This document shows positions 8,152 to 17,448 of a DNA stretch of 64,000 nucleotides, in pieces. The notes beneath the pieces were generated by a model that saw only the letters and a list, made by a program, of their open reading frames with translations, ran no database searches and was not told the DNA's origin. The DNA lies in NCBI GenBank assembly GCA_029433365.1, contig JAQTHZ010000002.1:372001-436000 (forward strand). Direction: 5' to 3'. The DNA is from Orbaceae bacterium ESL0721. Lineage in GTDB: Bacteria; Pseudomonadota; Gammaproteobacteria; Enterobacterales; Orbaceae. The translations under genes and the position numbers were made by a program. Within the stretch, counting starts at the first letter, position 1. Every line of letters starts with the position of its first letter.

Positions 8152-9075
8152 ATGAAACTTCAACAACTACGTTATGTTTTAGAAATCGCACGGGCAGGCT
8201 CAATAAATGAGGCAGCAAAAAATCTCTATATTACTCAACCCACACTTTCAACGGCAGTGAAAGAGTTAGAATCTGAATTTAATATTGAAATTTTTCTCCG
8301 TACCTCAAAAGGTGTATCGCCTTCAGTCGATGGTGTCGAGTTTCTTGGTTATGCAAAACAGGTGTTAGATCAAGCGGATCTTTTAAATCAGCGTTATTCT
8401 AATAATGAACCATCAAAACAGCTCTGCTGTATCTCAACGCAGCATTATGCCTTTGCTGTAAATGCATTTGTTAATTTAATTAAAAAAAATCATACTGATG
8501 AGTATGAATTTACTTTAAGAGAGACGAAGACCTACGACATTATTAACGATGTAGCCAATCTACGTAGTGAAGTTGGGATCTTATATATAAATGAATTTAA
8601 TCAGAAGGTCATTTTAAGATTACTTAAAGATCATCGTTTAACATTTAATCCATTATTTGATGCAAGACCTCATGTTTTTATCAGTACCCATCACCCTCTG
8701 TCTTCTGCAACATCATTAAATTTGGAGCAGTTAGAAGATTATCCCTATCTATCTTTTGAACAGGGTGAATATAACTCTTTCTACTTTTCAGAGGAGATTT
8801 TAAGCACCGTTTACCATAAAAAAAGTATTCATGTTAGTGATAGGGCGACACTTTTTAATCTACTACATGGTTTAAATGGTTATACTATTAGTACAGGGGT
8901 GCTTAGTGCCGATCTAAATGGATCAGATATTTTATCAATTCCACTAGATGTTAATGAAAAGATGCAGATAGGTTGGATCACATCACAAAAAGTTCAGCTT
9001 AGCCAATCAGCCCAAAACTATATTATAGAATTAAAAAAATTGATTCAGGAAGAGTATGGTTTTCATCTAAAATAG
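8152..9075 (+). CDS. LysR-family transcriptional regulator
   Basis: A 307-residue LysR-type regulator. Residues 1-60 form the winged helix (LQQLRYVLEIARAGSINEAAKNLYITQPTLS, then ELE and FLRTSKG). Residues about 90-300 form the ligand-binding domain. The inducer and targets cannot be read from the sequence. It stands alone between yfcA and rpsO on the plus strand, so it does not show the usual divergent target gene. An imperfect palindrome starts at its stop codon (9074-9104). Confidence 0.85.
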   Translation: MKLQQLRYVLEIARAGSINEAAKNLYITQPTLSTAVKELESEFNIEIFLRTSKGVSPSVDGVEFLGYAKQVLDQADLLNQRYSNNEPSKQLCCISTQHYAFAVNAFVNLIKKNHTDEYEFTLRETKTYDIINDVANLRSEVGILYINEFNQKVILRLLKDHRLTFNPLFDARPHVFISTHHPLSSATSLNLEQLEDYPYLSFEQGEYNSFYFSEEILSTVYHKKSIHVSDRATLFNLLHGLNGYTISTGVLSADLNGSDILSIPLDVNEKMQIGWITSQKVQLSQSAQNYIIELKKLIQEEYGFHLK

Positions 9076-9104
9076 CTGGCAATTATAACTTATAATCAGT
9101 AGCT
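9074..9104. repeat. Imperfect palindrome after the LysR gene
   Basis: A perfect 15-base palindromic core (ATTATAA-C-TTATAAT, 9082-9096) is flanked by AGCT on both sides through a 3-base internal mismatch. It can form a hairpin but has no T run. It may be a 3' end structure or a binding site. Confidence 0.4.
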
Positions 9105-9209
9105 ACAATAAATCAAATTGCTATTTAAGTAAATTAAAGTATAATTGTCAACTATTAATCATTAATCGTTATCTAATATTGTTAACAATTAATTTTTAAT
9201 GAATTTCGT

Positions 9210-9239
9210 GGAGTGACTGAATTAGAGATCGGTCATTCC
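9210..9239 (+). promoter_or_regulatory. Stem-loop in the rpsO leader (candidate S15 autoregulation site)
   Basis: GGAGTGACTGA (9210-9220) pairs with TCGGTCATTCC (9229-9239) over 11 positions with two G-U pairs, leaving an 8-base loop. It lies about 30 bases before the rpsO start. In many bacteria S15 represses its own mRNA by binding a leader structure; the fold is seen here, and the regulatory role is inferred. Confidence 0.5.
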
Positions 9240-9270
9240 TATTTTTGTATTTTAAATTTTGAGGTTTATT

Positions 9271-9540
9271 ATGTCTCTAACTACAGAACAGAAAGCAAAA
9301 ATAGTTGCTGAGTTTGGTCGTGGCGCAAATGACACTGGCTCAACTGAAGTACAAGTTGCACTATTAACAGCACGTATCAATGGTTTACAACCCCATTTTT
9401 CTGAAAATAAAAAAGATCACCATAGTCGTCGTGGTTTATTACGTATGGTTTCAAGCCGTCGTAAATTATTAGACTACTTACGTGGTTCAGATATTGGGCG
9501 CTATAACCAACTAATTCAAAGATTAGGTTTACGTCGTTAA
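9271..9540 (+). CDS. rpsO: 30S ribosomal protein S15
   Basis: S15 binds the central domain of 16S rRNA early in 30S assembly. The 89-residue product matches the family along its whole length ([45 protein letters not shown]). The start is the ATG at 9271, 6 bases after GAGG at 9261-9264 and matching the usual MSL start. An in-frame TTG at 9259 would add four residues but has no support. It is followed by a strong terminator, then pnp. Confidence 0.98.
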   Translation: MSLTTEQKAKIVAEFGRGANDTGSTEVQVALLTARINGLQPHFSENKKDHHSRRGLLRMVSSRRKLLDYLRGSDIGRYNQLIQRLGLRR

Positions 9541-9553
9541 TTAGAACTATTTT

Positions 9554-9584
9554 AAGAAGAGGCTCTAGCCTCTTCTTTGTTTGT
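9554..9584 (+). terminator. Terminator between rpsO and pnp
   Basis: AAGAAGAGGCT (9554-9564) and AGCCTCTTCTT (9567-9577) form a perfect GC-containing stem followed by TGTTTG. It starts 13 bases after the rpsO stop. Confidence 0.8.
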
Positions 9585-9651
9585 GTGCAGTTTATAGAAG
9601 ATGAATAGTCGAATATAACTGCATTTTTAGTAAGAAGTAAAAAGATAGACG

Positions 9652-9750
9652 AATAAAAAAGATTGTATCTCATGTTTCGCGCGACTAATGAGAACTCTAT
9701 TCTCAAAATAGATTTGTCATTAGTCGTGACAGTGAAATAATCTTTTTATT
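9652..9750 (+). promoter_or_regulatory. Long leader hairpin of pnp (candidate RNase III / PNPase autoregulation site)
   Basis: The arms CGACTAATGA (9682-9691) and TCATTAGTCG (9717-9726) are perfectly complementary. Outside them TTTC (9675-9678) can pair with GAAA (9734-9737), and AAAAAGATT (9656-9664) with AATCTTTTT (9739-9747). Inside, CTATT (9697-9701) can pair with AATAG (9707-9711). Together they make one long, partly interrupted hairpin about 90 bases before pnp. In E. coli a long leader stem at the same place is cut by RNase III and then used by PNPase to repress its own synthesis. The fold is visible; the mechanism here is inferred. Confidence 0.65.
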
Positions 9751-9840
9751 TGATTTTCTGCTATTTATTATAGAGATGATCTATATTCTTTTCTATAAGA
9801 TGGTGAATTGGAATATCTTTTATAAAAAGAGGACACTATT

Positions 9841-11943
9841 TTGTTTAATCCAACAATACAACAATTTAAATATGGTCGCCATACCGTTACATTAGAAACT
9901 GGTATTATGGCACGTCAAGCGACAGCAGCTGTTATGGTTAATATGGATGATACAGCTGTATTTGTCTCTGTTGTAGCACAGAAAAAAGTCAAAGAGGGGC
10001 AAGATTTTTTCCCTTTAACTGTCAATTATCAAGAACGTTCATATGCTGCTGGGCGTATTCCAGGGGGCTTTTTTAAACGTGAAGGCCGTCCTAGCGAAGG
10101 TGAAACATTAATTGCTCGTTTAATCGATCGTCCACTTCGTCCACTGTTCCCTGAAGGGTTTGTTAACGAAATCCAAATTATTGCAACTGTTGTGTCAGTG
10201 AATCCTGATGTAAGTCCCGATATTGTTGCAATGATTGGTGCCTCTGCAGCGCTCTCTTTATCTGGCGTGCCTTTCCATGGTCCAATTGGTGCAGCTCGTG
10301 TCGGTTTTATTGATAATGAATTCGTACTTAATCCATCAGTTAAAGAGCTTGCTAATAGTCGTTTAGATTTGGTTGTTGCAGGAACTAAAAGTGCCGTATT
10401 GATGGTTGAATCAGAAGCAGAACTTTTGACTGAAGATCAGATGTTAGCTGCTGTTGTTTTTGGTCATGATCAACAACAAGTTGTTATCGATAATATTAAT
10501 GAATTTGTTGCTAAAGCAGGTCAACAGAAATGGGATTGGGTTGCACCAGTTAAAGATGAGACACTTTATAATGCTATTGTTGATTTAGCAAAAGATCGCC
10601 TTGGCGAAGCTTATCGCATTACTGAAAAACAGGCACGTTATGCACAAATTGACCAGATTAAAGAGGATGTATTAACAACATTAAAAGCATCTAATCCTGA
10701 ATTAGATGAGAATGAAGTTCTTAATATTATTGTTGATTTAGAGAGTCAAATTGTACGTCAACGTGTAATTGCGGGCGAACCGCGTATTGATGGTCGCGAA
10801 AAAGATATGATTCGTGCCCTTGATATTCGTACCGGTGTCTTACCAAGAACACACGGCAGTGCGTTATTTACGCGTGGTGAAACCCAAGCGTTAGTTACTG
10901 CAACATTAGGTACTGAGCGTGATGCACAGATAATTGATGAGATCACTGGCGAATATACAGACCGTTTTTTACTCCACTATAACTTCCCTCCTTACTCAGT
11001 TGGTGAAACAGGTATGGTTGGTTCACCAAAACGTCGTGAAATTGGTCATGGTCGTTTGGCAAAACGTGGTGTGGCTGCGGTAATGCCAGATAGTGATGCT
11101 TTTCCTTATACTGTTCGTGTTGTTTCTGAAATTACTGAATCAAATGGTTCATCTTCAATGGCGTCTGTTTGTGGTGCTTCATTAGCATTAATGGATGCTG
11201 GTGTTCCGATTAAATCATCAGTTGCAGGTATTGCAATGGGGTTAGTAAAAGAGGGCGATGATTTTGTTGTCTTATCAGATATCTTAGGTGATGAAGATCA
11301 TCTTGGCGATATGGACTTTAAAGTAGCTGGTACCCGTGAAGGTATTAGTGCACTACAGATGGATATTAAAATTGAAGGTATTACCAAAGAGATTATGCAG
11401 ATTGCCTTGAATCAAGCAAAAGGTGCACGTCTACATATTTTAGGGGTAATGGAACAAGCAATTAATAAACCACGCCAAGAGATTTCAGAATTTGCTCCGC
11501 GAATTTATACCATGAATGTAAATCCGGATAAAATTCGAGATATTATCGGTAAAGGTGGTGCAACTATTCGCGCGTTAACCGAAGAGACTGGAACAACAAT
11601 TGAAATTAGTGATGATGGTGTTGTAAAAATTGCCGCATCTGATGGCGACAAAGCGCAGCATGCAATTGATCGTATTACTAATTTAGTTGCCGATGTTGAA
11701 ATTGGTAAAATTTATGCTGGTAAAGTGACACGGATTGTAGATTTTGGTGCATTTGTCTCAATTATTGGTGGAAAAGAGGGATTAGTACATATTTCGCAAA
11801 TTGCTGATCAGCGTGTTGAGAAGGTAACTGACTATCTTAAAGTGGGTCAAGAGGTGAACGTAAAAGTTCTCGATATTGATCGTCAAGGACGTATTCGCTT
11901 AAGTATGAAAGACACTGTTGATGTTGCTCCAATATCAGAATAA
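9841..11943 (+). CDS. pnp: Polyribonucleotide nucleotidyltransferase (PNPase)
   Basis: A 3'-to-5' phosphorolytic exoribonuclease and degradosome component that forms a ring-shaped trimer. The 700-residue product has two RNase PH-like halves (first with [21 protein letters not shown] and [12 protein letters not shown]; second with [13 protein letters not shown] and SITES-type residues), a KH domain (about 555-615, with [13 protein letters not shown]) and an S1 domain (about 620-690). Translation starts at TTG (9841), the same unusual start codon as E. coli pnp, with GAGG a few bases upstream. A long leader hairpin precedes it, and nlpI follows after 24 bases. Confidence 0.97.
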   Translation: MFNPTIQQFKYGRHTVTLETGIMARQATAAVMVNMDDTAVFVSVVAQKKVKEGQDFFPLTVNYQERSYAAGRIPGGFFKREGRPSEGETLIARLIDRPLRPLFPEGFVNEIQIIATVVSVNPDVSPDIVAMIGASAALSLSGVPFHGPIGAARVGFIDNEFVLNPSVKELANSRLDLVVAGTKSAVLMVESEAELLTEDQMLAAVVFGHDQQQVVIDNINEFVAKAGQQKWDWVAPVKDETLYNAIVDLAKDRLGEAYRITEKQARYAQIDQIKEDVLTTLKASNPELDENEVLNIIVDLESQIVRQRVIAGEPRIDGREKDMIRALDIRTGVLPRTHGSALFTRGETQALVTATLGTERDAQIIDEITGEYTDRFLLHYNFPPYSVGETGMVGSPKRREIGHGRLAKRGVAAVMPDSDAFPYTVRVVSEITESNGSSSMASVCGASLALMDAGVPIKSSVAGIAMGLVKEGDDFVVLSDILGDEDHLGDMDFKVAGTREGISALQMDIKIEGITKEIMQIALNQAKGARLHILGVMEQAINKPRQEISEFAPRIYTMNVNPDKIRDIIGKGGATIRALTEETGTTIEISDDGVVKIAASDGDKAQHAIDRITNLVADVEIGKIYAGKVTRIVDFGAFVSIIGGKEGLVHISQIADQRVEKVTDYLKVGQEVNVKVLDIDRQGRIRLSMKDTVDVAPISE

Positions 11944-11967
11944 ATTATTTGTTAGTAGGAGCTATGT

Positions 11968-12825
11968 ATGGAACTATTCAACCTGAGAATTGTATGCTTT
12001 TTAATAGCGACTACTCTTTTATCGGGTTGTTCTAGTTCTCTGCAATCACCTGTCCTAGCTGTACCTGAGCAAGTTTCATATAATGATGAAGTGAAAATTG
12101 CTCAGCTCAGTCAACAGTTAGTACGCAAAGATATTGATGAAGTAACACGGATGCAGCTCTATTTCGAGCGCGGAATTATCTACGACTCTTTGGGCTTTAA
12201 AGCATTTGCGCAAAGTGATTTTGTAACGTTATTAAATTTTAATCCTCTAGTTGCTGATATCTATAATTCTTTAGGTACTTATGCGTTAAGAGATGGGGAT
12301 TTTGATGCAGCATTTTTAGCATTAAATACCGCAATTGAACTCAATTCAAATTATGCTTTTGCCTATTTGAATCGTTCTATAGCGTTATATCGTACAAATC
12401 ATTTCTATTCAGCTAAACAAAATGCACTTAAATTTTATAAATTCAATATAAATGAACCGATTAGAATTATTTGGCTCTATTTGATTGAAAATGAGATAGA
12501 TAGTAAAGATGCGATAAAAACGTTAAAAGAGCGTTATGATCAGATGAGTGATAAGACAGTTTCTGGTGGCGATATTATTGCATTTTATTTAGGATATATT
12601 AAAGAGGATAAATTAATTCAAAATGTACAAAAAGGCGCAGAAAATAATCGGCAATTAGCTGAACGCCTTTGTGAAACTTATTTCTATTTGGGTAAATATT
12701 ACCAAAATAGAGGTGATAACGAACGTGCCAAATTGTTATTTAAATATGCATTAGCAACTAATATTTATAACTTTGTTGAACATCAACAGGCACTCTATGA
12801 AATGAAGTTACTTGATGAAAAATAA
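11968..12825 (+). CDS. nlpI: Lipoprotein NlpI
   Basis: An outer-membrane lipoprotein that works as an adaptor for Prc in breakdown of the murein hydrolase MepS. The 285-residue product has a lipobox LLSGC with the lipidated cysteine at residue 21, then tetratricopeptide-like helical repeats (for example ADIYNSLGTYALRDGDFDAAFLALNTAIELN). Residue +2 after the cysteine is serine, consistent with outer-membrane sorting. AGGAG lies shortly before the start. The pnp-nlpI-deaD order matches E. coli, and its partner prc is also in this window. Confidence 0.93.
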   Translation: MELFNLRIVCFLIATTLLSGCSSSLQSPVLAVPEQVSYNDEVKIAQLSQQLVRKDIDEVTRMQLYFERGIIYDSLGFKAFAQSDFVTLLNFNPLVADIYNSLGTYALRDGDFDAAFLALNTAIELNSNYAFAYLNRSIALYRTNHFYSAKQNALKFYKFNINEPIRIIWLYLIENEIDSKDAIKTLKERYDQMSDKTVSGGDIIAFYLGYIKEDKLIQNVQKGAENNRQLAERLCETYFYLGKYYQNRGDNERAKLLFKYALATNIYNFVEHQQALYEMKLLDEK

Positions 12826-13139
12826 CTGTTTGATTTAACATCAATATTAAATTAAGTAGATGTATCTTAATTTAATAACAGTATCAAAAAGTAATTTGGG
12901 TCATGCCAGTTTTAAAAGTGAAAATATTGTTATAGCGTAGTTCTAAATAGCGTAGCTTGATTAGCCAATACTATCTCTTCTACTCTAACGTCTTAAAGTC
13001 GATAGAGTAATATCACTAAATAGTAGTGATAAGAATATTATTGGTAACTTGTTATTGGGGTGAGTTGTAAATTTTCAATTTAGTAAGCTGGCATTATAAT
13101 TTAACAGTTAAGTTAGATACAATTTATAAGCGAGTTTAC
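12826..13139 (+). promoter_or_regulatory. Structured leader region of deaD
   Basis: This 314-bp gap has no convincing gene but several inverted repeats: TTAAATTAAG/CTTAATTTAA (12847-12856, 12866-12875), TACTCT/AGAGTA (12981-12986, 13004-13009) and TATCACTA/TAGTGATA (13011-13018, 13024-13031). The first may end nlpI transcripts. The others would lie in a long deaD 5' leader. Confidence 0.45.
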
Positions 13140-14939
13140 ATGACAACAGACGTTTCTTTTATTGACCTTGGTCTATCCGAGGATATTCTTCAAGCATTAA
13201 CCGATCTCGGTTTTTCTAAACCATCACCAATCCAAGCAGCTTGCATTCCGCAAATATTAGCAGGGCACGATGTTTTAGGGATGGCACAGACAGGTAGTGG
13301 GAAAACAGCCGCATTTTCACTTCCTTTTTTAATGCAAATTGATCCTAATTTAAAGGCGCCACAACTATTAGTACTTGCACCAACAAGAGAGTTAGCAATT
13401 CAGGTTGCCGATGCTTGTAGTGAATATACAAAATATATGCAAGATGTGAAAGTGGTTGCATTATATGGTGGGCAGCGGTATGACATACAGTTACGGGCCT
13501 TAAAGCAGGGGCCTCAAATTGTGGTTGGTACACCTGGTCGTTTACTGGATCATCTTAATCGTAAAATATTAGATCTTTCAAACTTAAAAGGTCTAGTTTT
13601 AGATGAAGCTGATGAGATGTTGCGTATGGGCTTTATTGAAGATGTAGAAAATATTATGGCAGCTACACCTGATGATCATCAGACTGCACTATTTTCTGCA
13701 ACAATGCCAGCGCCAATCCGCCGTATCACTAAACGGTTTATGAAAAATCCACAGGAAGTACAGATTAAAAGTACAGCACAAACAGTGCCTGATATTAGTC
13801 AAAGTTACTGGTTAGTGCATGGTGTTCGTAAAAATGAGGCACTGGTTCGCTTTCTAGAAGCTGAAGATTTTGATGCAGCAATTATCTTTGTACGGACTAA
13901 AACAGCTACACTAGAAGTGGCGGATATATTAGAGAAGCATGGTTATAGCTGTGCAGCACTAAATGGCGATATGACACAACAGTTGCGTGAGCAGACTTTA
14001 GATAGACTCCGTAATGGGCGTTTAGATATTTTGATTGCAACTGATGTTGCTGCACGTGGATTAGATGTTGAACGTATTAGTTTAGTTATCAATTATGATA
14101 TTACTTTAGATTCAGAATCTTATGTACACCGAATTGGTCGTACAGGACGAGCTGGACGAGCAGGTCGTGCGATACTATTTGTTGATAGCCGTGAACGTCG
14201 TCTTCTTAAAAATATCGAACAGTTAATTAAAAAACCAATTCCTGAAGTAAAATTGCCTTCAAAAGAGTTACTTGAACAGCGTAGATTAGTTAAATTTACC
14301 GAGCAAGTACAAAAGCAGTTAGCAAGTACAGATCTTGATCAGTATCAACTACTACTGAACCAAATTCAGACTAGTTGTGATGCGGATTTGGAGACTATCG
14401 CAACAGCTTTATTAAAACTTGCACAAGGTGAACGTCCATTAATTCTACCACCTGATCCTGTTTTTAAACCGATGCGAGAGATGCGTGATCGTAATGATCG
14501 CGGTGGTGAACGTCGTCTTCGTGGCGATAATCGTGAAAAGCCTAAGCGTCGTGAACGTCGTGATGTTGGTGATATGGATCTCTACCGTTTAGAAGTGGGT
14601 AAAGAACATGGTGTAGATGTACGTCATATTGTTGGTGCTATAGCTAATGAGGGCGATATTAGTAGCCGTTATATAGGTAATATCAAACTTTATGATAACT
14701 ACTCTATGGTTGAGTTACCAAAAGATATGCCAACAGAAATGTTAAAACATTTTGAGAAAGTGCGAGTGCTTAACGTGCCAATGCGTATGAGTTTGGTGAA
14801 AGATTCTAAAAATTTCTCAGATTCACGTAGTGATTTCCGTAGCGATTCGCGTGGCAGTAAAAGTGGTGGTAAACGCTCTAGTAGATCATCTGATGGTGTA
14901 GCTAAAAAAAGAGGGCGTCCTTCGACACCAAAATTCTAA
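13140..14939 (+). CDS. deaD: Cold-shock DEAD-box RNA helicase DeaD (CsdA)
   Basis: An ATP-dependent RNA helicase that aids ribosome assembly and mRNA decay in the cold. The 599-residue product has AQTGSGKT (49-56), PTREL (81-85), DEAD (155-158), SAT (186-188) and [11 protein letters not shown] in the second RecA domain. A CsdA dimerisation region follows, then an RRM-like domain (about 480-560) and a basic, serine- and arginine-rich tail ([26 protein letters not shown]). An RG/RR-rich stretch links the core to the RRM-like domain. Length is slightly below the E. coli protein. A long structured leader precedes it and a strong terminator follows. Confidence 0.96.
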   Translation: MTTDVSFIDLGLSEDILQALTDLGFSKPSPIQAACIPQILAGHDVLGMAQTGSGKTAAFSLPFLMQIDPNLKAPQLLVLAPTRELAIQVADACSEYTKYMQDVKVVALYGGQRYDIQLRALKQGPQIVVGTPGRLLDHLNRKILDLSNLKGLVLDEADEMLRMGFIEDVENIMAATPDDHQTALFSATMPAPIRRITKRFMKNPQEVQIKSTAQTVPDISQSYWLVHGVRKNEALVRFLEAEDFDAAIIFVRTKTATLEVADILEKHGYSCAALNGDMTQQLREQTLDRLRNGRLDILIATDVAARGLDVERISLVINYDITLDSESYVHRIGRTGRAGRAGRAILFVDSRERRLLKNIEQLIKKPIPEVKLPSKELLEQRRLVKFTEQVQKQLASTDLDQYQLLLNQIQTSCDADLETIATALLKLAQGERPLILPPDPVFKPMREMRDRNDRGGERRLRGDNREKPKRRERRDVGDMDLYRLEVGKEHGVDVRHIVGAIANEGDISSRYIGNIKLYDNYSMVELPKDMPTEMLKHFEKVRVLNVPMRMSLVKDSKNFSDSRSDFRSDSRGSKSGGKRSSRSSDGVAKKRGRPSTPKF

Positions 14940-14944
14940 ATTTT

Positions 14945-14975
14945 AGGGCTATTCATTGAATAGCCCTATTTTCTA
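14945..14975 (+). terminator. Terminator after deaD
   Basis: AGGGCTATTCA (14945-14955) and TGAATAGCCCT (14957-14967) form an 11-bp perfect inverted repeat followed by ATTTTCT. It begins 6 bases after the stop codon. Confidence 0.85.
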
Positions 14976-14991
14976 TCTGAGTCTAGTACTG

Positions 14992-15051
14992 TTAAAACCA
15001 TATTTATTAAAACCATATTTATTAAAACCATATTTATTAAAACCATACTTA
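14992..15051. repeat. Tandem array, 15-bp unit x 4
   Basis: Four head-to-tail copies of TTAAAACCATATTTA (14992-15006, 15007-15021, 15022-15036, 15037-15051). The first three are identical; the last has one change (ATACTTA). No spacers are present, so it is not a CRISPR. It lies between the deaD terminator and the mraZ promoter region. Confidence 0.95.
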
Positions 15052-15194
15052 TAAAAAGTCTATTAAATCCTCATGATCTATTTTGTTAATTATCAAATCA
15101 ATGGATTAGATCAATCTCTTATCTTAATTTAGCTCAATCATAAATTATCTGAATAGATCTTAAAAACGTCTGATTTTGGATAATTATTATAAAA

Positions 15195-15207
15195 ATGTTT
15201 TAGGGTT
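15195..15207 (+). repeat. Intergenic 13-base word ATGTTTTAGGGTT, copy 1
   Basis: Exact copy in the deaD-mraZ gap. Five identical copies occur in the window, all intergenic and all on the plus strand. Confidence 0.8.
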
Positions 15208-15314
15208 GCTAGATCACTGTATTGAATATTTTTTAATATCTTATTTTATAATCAATTAGTTATATTTCTGCCATAAATTAATTCGTAAAATACCTATTAA
15301 TTTTATGACTTTTA

Positions 15315-15346
15315 TGGTAAAAAGTGGAGATAAGTGGTAAAAGTGG
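15315..15346 (+). promoter_or_regulatory. MraZ operator-like box array
   Basis: Four TGG-centred boxes start at 15315, 15325, 15335 and 15344, a spacing of 10, 10 and 9 bases. The last three are AGTGG. MraZ is known to bind short direct repeats of TGGG or GTGG type at about one helical turn spacing just upstream of its own gene. The array lies about 105 bases before mraZ and points to autoregulation of the cluster. Confidence 0.65.
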
Positions 15347-15450
15347 CAATTTATTTAATTTATTGATTTTAATAAGAATAAATTAAATGGTATGTGATTA
15401 ATTAATAATTTTAATTAACCATTAAATTAATAATAGATAACGGTATATTT

Positions 15451-15897
15451 ATGTTTAGTGGTGCAACTTCAGTTAATCTTGATAGCAAAGGGCGATTAGC
15501 TATCCCTACTCGTTATCGGGAAGCCTTGGCTGAAGGTCTGGTTTGTACTATTGGTTTATATCATACATGTATCACAATTTATCCTCTATCTGAGTGGTTA
15601 GAACTTGAAAAACAGTTGGCAACACTCTCATCAATCATTGAAGCTGAACGTCGAATTAAAAGGTTAATCTTAGGTTATGCAATAGAGTGCAAAATGGACA
15701 GTGCAGGGCGTATTTTGCTGCCATCGTCATTGCGTAATTATGCGAAATTAGATAGATCTTCCATGTTTGTTGGTCAATCAAATAAATTTGAGTTATGGGA
15801 TGAGGCGATGTGGAATCAGCAAATTACGGAAGATATTGCAACATTAGTAAACGATAGCGACAAACTGTCAGATAATTTAAGCAAGCTAATGATTTAA
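15451..15897 (+). CDS. mraZ: Transcriptional regulator MraZ
   Basis: First gene of the division and cell-wall cluster. MraZ forms a ring of AbrB-like (SpoVT) domains and represses its own operon. The 148-residue product has two such domains, each with the DxxGR signature (SVNLDSKGRLAIPTRYRE near residue 10; KMDSAGRILLPSSLR near residue 85). Length is close to the 152 residues of E. coli. Its candidate operator is at 15315-15346. The gap to rsmH is 136 bases. Confidence 0.95.
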   Translation: MFSGATSVNLDSKGRLAIPTRYREALAEGLVCTIGLYHTCITIYPLSEWLELEKQLATLSSIIEAERRIKRLILGYAIECKMDSAGRILLPSSLRNYAKLDRSSMFVGQSNKFELWDEAMWNQQITEDIATLVNDSDKLSDNLSKLMI

Positions 15898-16033
15898 TAG
15901 ATTACTTTTTTAGCTTTTTTAATGAAATAGATAAATAAAATGGTGATTTAGCTATTATTAACTTACCATTTTTTGACTTACCGCTTTGAAAAATAATTTA
16001 AACGTTACAGAAATTAATGCGAGTTGTGGAATT

Positions 16034-16966
16034 ATGGACTATCAACACCAAACAGTTTTATTAAATGAAGCCGTTGATAAATTGGCGATCAAAAGAGAAG
16101 GTATCTATGTTGATGGTACATTTGGGCGTGGAGGACATTCACGTCTTATTCTTCAACAACTAGGGGAGAATGGACGTTTAATTGCTATAGATCGCGATCT
16201 TCGGGCTAAACAGGCAGCAGAGATGATTGAAGATAGTCGATTTACTTTTATTCATGGTGAATTTTCACAAGCTGATAAGTATATCGATTCTATGGGCTTA
16301 AGCGGTAAAATTGACGGTTTTTTGCTAGATTTAGGTGTCTCATCCCCACAATTAGATGATCCTGAAAGGGGCTTCTCTTTTATGCGCGATGGTCCTTTGG
16401 ATATGCGGATGGATGTTAGCCAAGGTATCACAGCAAGTGAATGGCTATTAAACAGTAGTGAAGATGAAATTGCCTGGGTTCTGCGAACTTTTGGGGAAGA
16501 GAAATTTGCAAAACGTATCGCAAAAGCGATCACGTTACAAAATAGCGTATCACCAATTACGAGAACTGTTGAGTTAGCAAACCTTATTGCAAATGCTACA
16601 CCACGTATAGATAAGCACAAGCACCCTGCAACTCGTAGTTTCCAAGCTATTCGAATCTATATTAATAGCGAGTTAGAAGAGGTTGAACGAGCATTAAAAG
16701 CGAGTCTTTCTATGCTTGCAAAAAATGGTCGACTTGCAGTTATTAGTTTTCACTCTTTAGAAGATCGTTTAGTTAAACAGTTTATGAGTAAACAGAGTAA
16801 AGGCCCACAGTTACCAGCAAATTTACCGCTGACAGAAGCAGAGATAAAGCAGTATGGTGAAGCAACTTTTAAATTATTGGGTAAAATTAAACCTTCTGAT
16901 ACAGAGATAAGTAGGAATCCACGTTCTCGTAGCGCAATATTGAGGATAGCCGAAAAGATAAGATGA
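16034..16966 (+). CDS. rsmH: 16S rRNA (cytosine-N4)-methyltransferase RsmH
   Basis: Methylates N4 of C1402 in 16S rRNA using SAM. The 310-residue product has the SAM site ([16 protein letters not shown]), the [10 protein letters not shown] motif and [10 protein letters not shown]. The start at ATG 16034 matches the family ([10 protein letters not shown]) and follows GTGGA; a TTG at 15986 would add 16 unconserved residues. The ATGA at its end overlaps the ftsL start by four bases. Confidence 0.96.
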   Translation: MDYQHQTVLLNEAVDKLAIKREGIYVDGTFGRGGHSRLILQQLGENGRLIAIDRDLRAKQAAEMIEDSRFTFIHGEFSQADKYIDSMGLSGKIDGFLLDLGVSSPQLDDPERGFSFMRDGPLDMRMDVSQGITASEWLLNSSEDEIAWVLRTFGEEKFAKRIAKAITLQNSVSPITRTVELANLIANATPRIDKHKHPATRSFQAIRIYINSELEEVERALKASLSMLAKNGRLAVISFHSLEDRLVKQFMSKQSKGPQLPANLPLTEAEIKQYGEATFKLLGKIKPSDTEISRNPRSRSAILRIAEKIR

Positions 16967-17448
16967 GCAGTGATAATGAACATTTTAGAGGCAGTAGTTA
17001 TCATTATGAAACAGGTAGTTATATAAAAGATAACTATGTGGCTAATATCAATGTAAAAAATAACTATGTAAAAGATACTAATTACAGTGATTATCCAAAA
17101 AAACAGCCCTCTAGCTTGTTAGGTTTAATTATTCATGATCTACTACGTAATCAAAAAATTTCAATATTACTCTTAATCTTAATTATTATTTCAGCGGTTG
17201 CTGTTTTAGTTACAACCCAGCAAGTACGTAAACAGTTAATTGAACGTGAACAACTTATATTAGAACAGGATGTATTAGAGAGCGAATGGCGTAACCTTGT
17301 TATAGAAGAAAATGTACTAGCAGATCCCAAAAGGATAGAAGATAAAGCGCGTAATCAATTAGGGATGACTAATGTTACACCACAAAATGAGACTGTAATC
17401 GTCATTAAAAATAGTCTTATAAAAAGTAATGACCTAAAGAGTAAATGA
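16963..17448 (+). CDS. ftsL: Cell division protein FtsL with long N terminus
   Basis: FtsL is a bitopic membrane protein that with FtsB and FtsQ activates septal FtsWI. The 161-residue product has a transmembrane helix at about 66-84 ([19 protein letters not shown]). A periplasmic coiled coil follows ([41 protein letters not shown]), the FtsL hallmark. The cytoplasmic N terminus is about 65 residues, clearly longer than in E. coli (121 residues in total). It contains repeats of NYV ([19 protein letters not shown]). No other ATG lies before the membrane segment, and the start overlaps the rsmH stop (ATGA), which supports the long form. Confidence 0.88.
   Translation: MSSDNEHFRGSSYHYETGSYIKDNYVANINVKNNYVKDTNYSDYPKKQPSSLLGLIIHDLLRNQKISILLLILIIISAVAVLVTTQQVRKQLIEREQLILEQDVLESEWRNLVIEENVLADPKRIEDKARNQLGMTNVTPQNETVIVIKNSLIKSNDLKSK

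Larger units (their letters stand above)
15052..15450 (+). promoter_or_regulatory. mraZ upstream region
   Basis: The 399-bp stretch before mraZ is AT-rich and holds no convincing gene. It contains one copy of the repeated 13-base word (15195-15207) and the MraZ-type box array (15315-15346). The promoter of the division cluster should lie here, but I cannot assign its -35 and -10 boxes with confidence. Confidence 0.6.

Noticed and set aside
9377-9706. Open frame of 109 residues antisense to rpsO and the pnp leader
   Set aside because: It overlaps rpsO, its terminator and the pnp hairpin, has no recognisable domain, and is best explained as a shadow frame.
14992-15051. Regular 15-bp repeats that could suggest a CRISPR array
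   Set aside because: The copies are directly adjacent with no spacers, the unit is too short, and no cas genes are in the window. It is a plain tandem repeat.
15072-15131. Short frame of 19 codons in the deaD-mraZ gap
   Set aside because: No ribosome binding site, no recognisable sequence, and it lies in AT-rich DNA where short frames are common.
15195-15207. The word AACCCTAAAACAT read on the minus strand resembles a telomere repeat or telo-box
   Set aside because: Copies are single and dispersed in bacterial intergenic DNA, so the likeness to eukaryotic telomeric repeats is chance.
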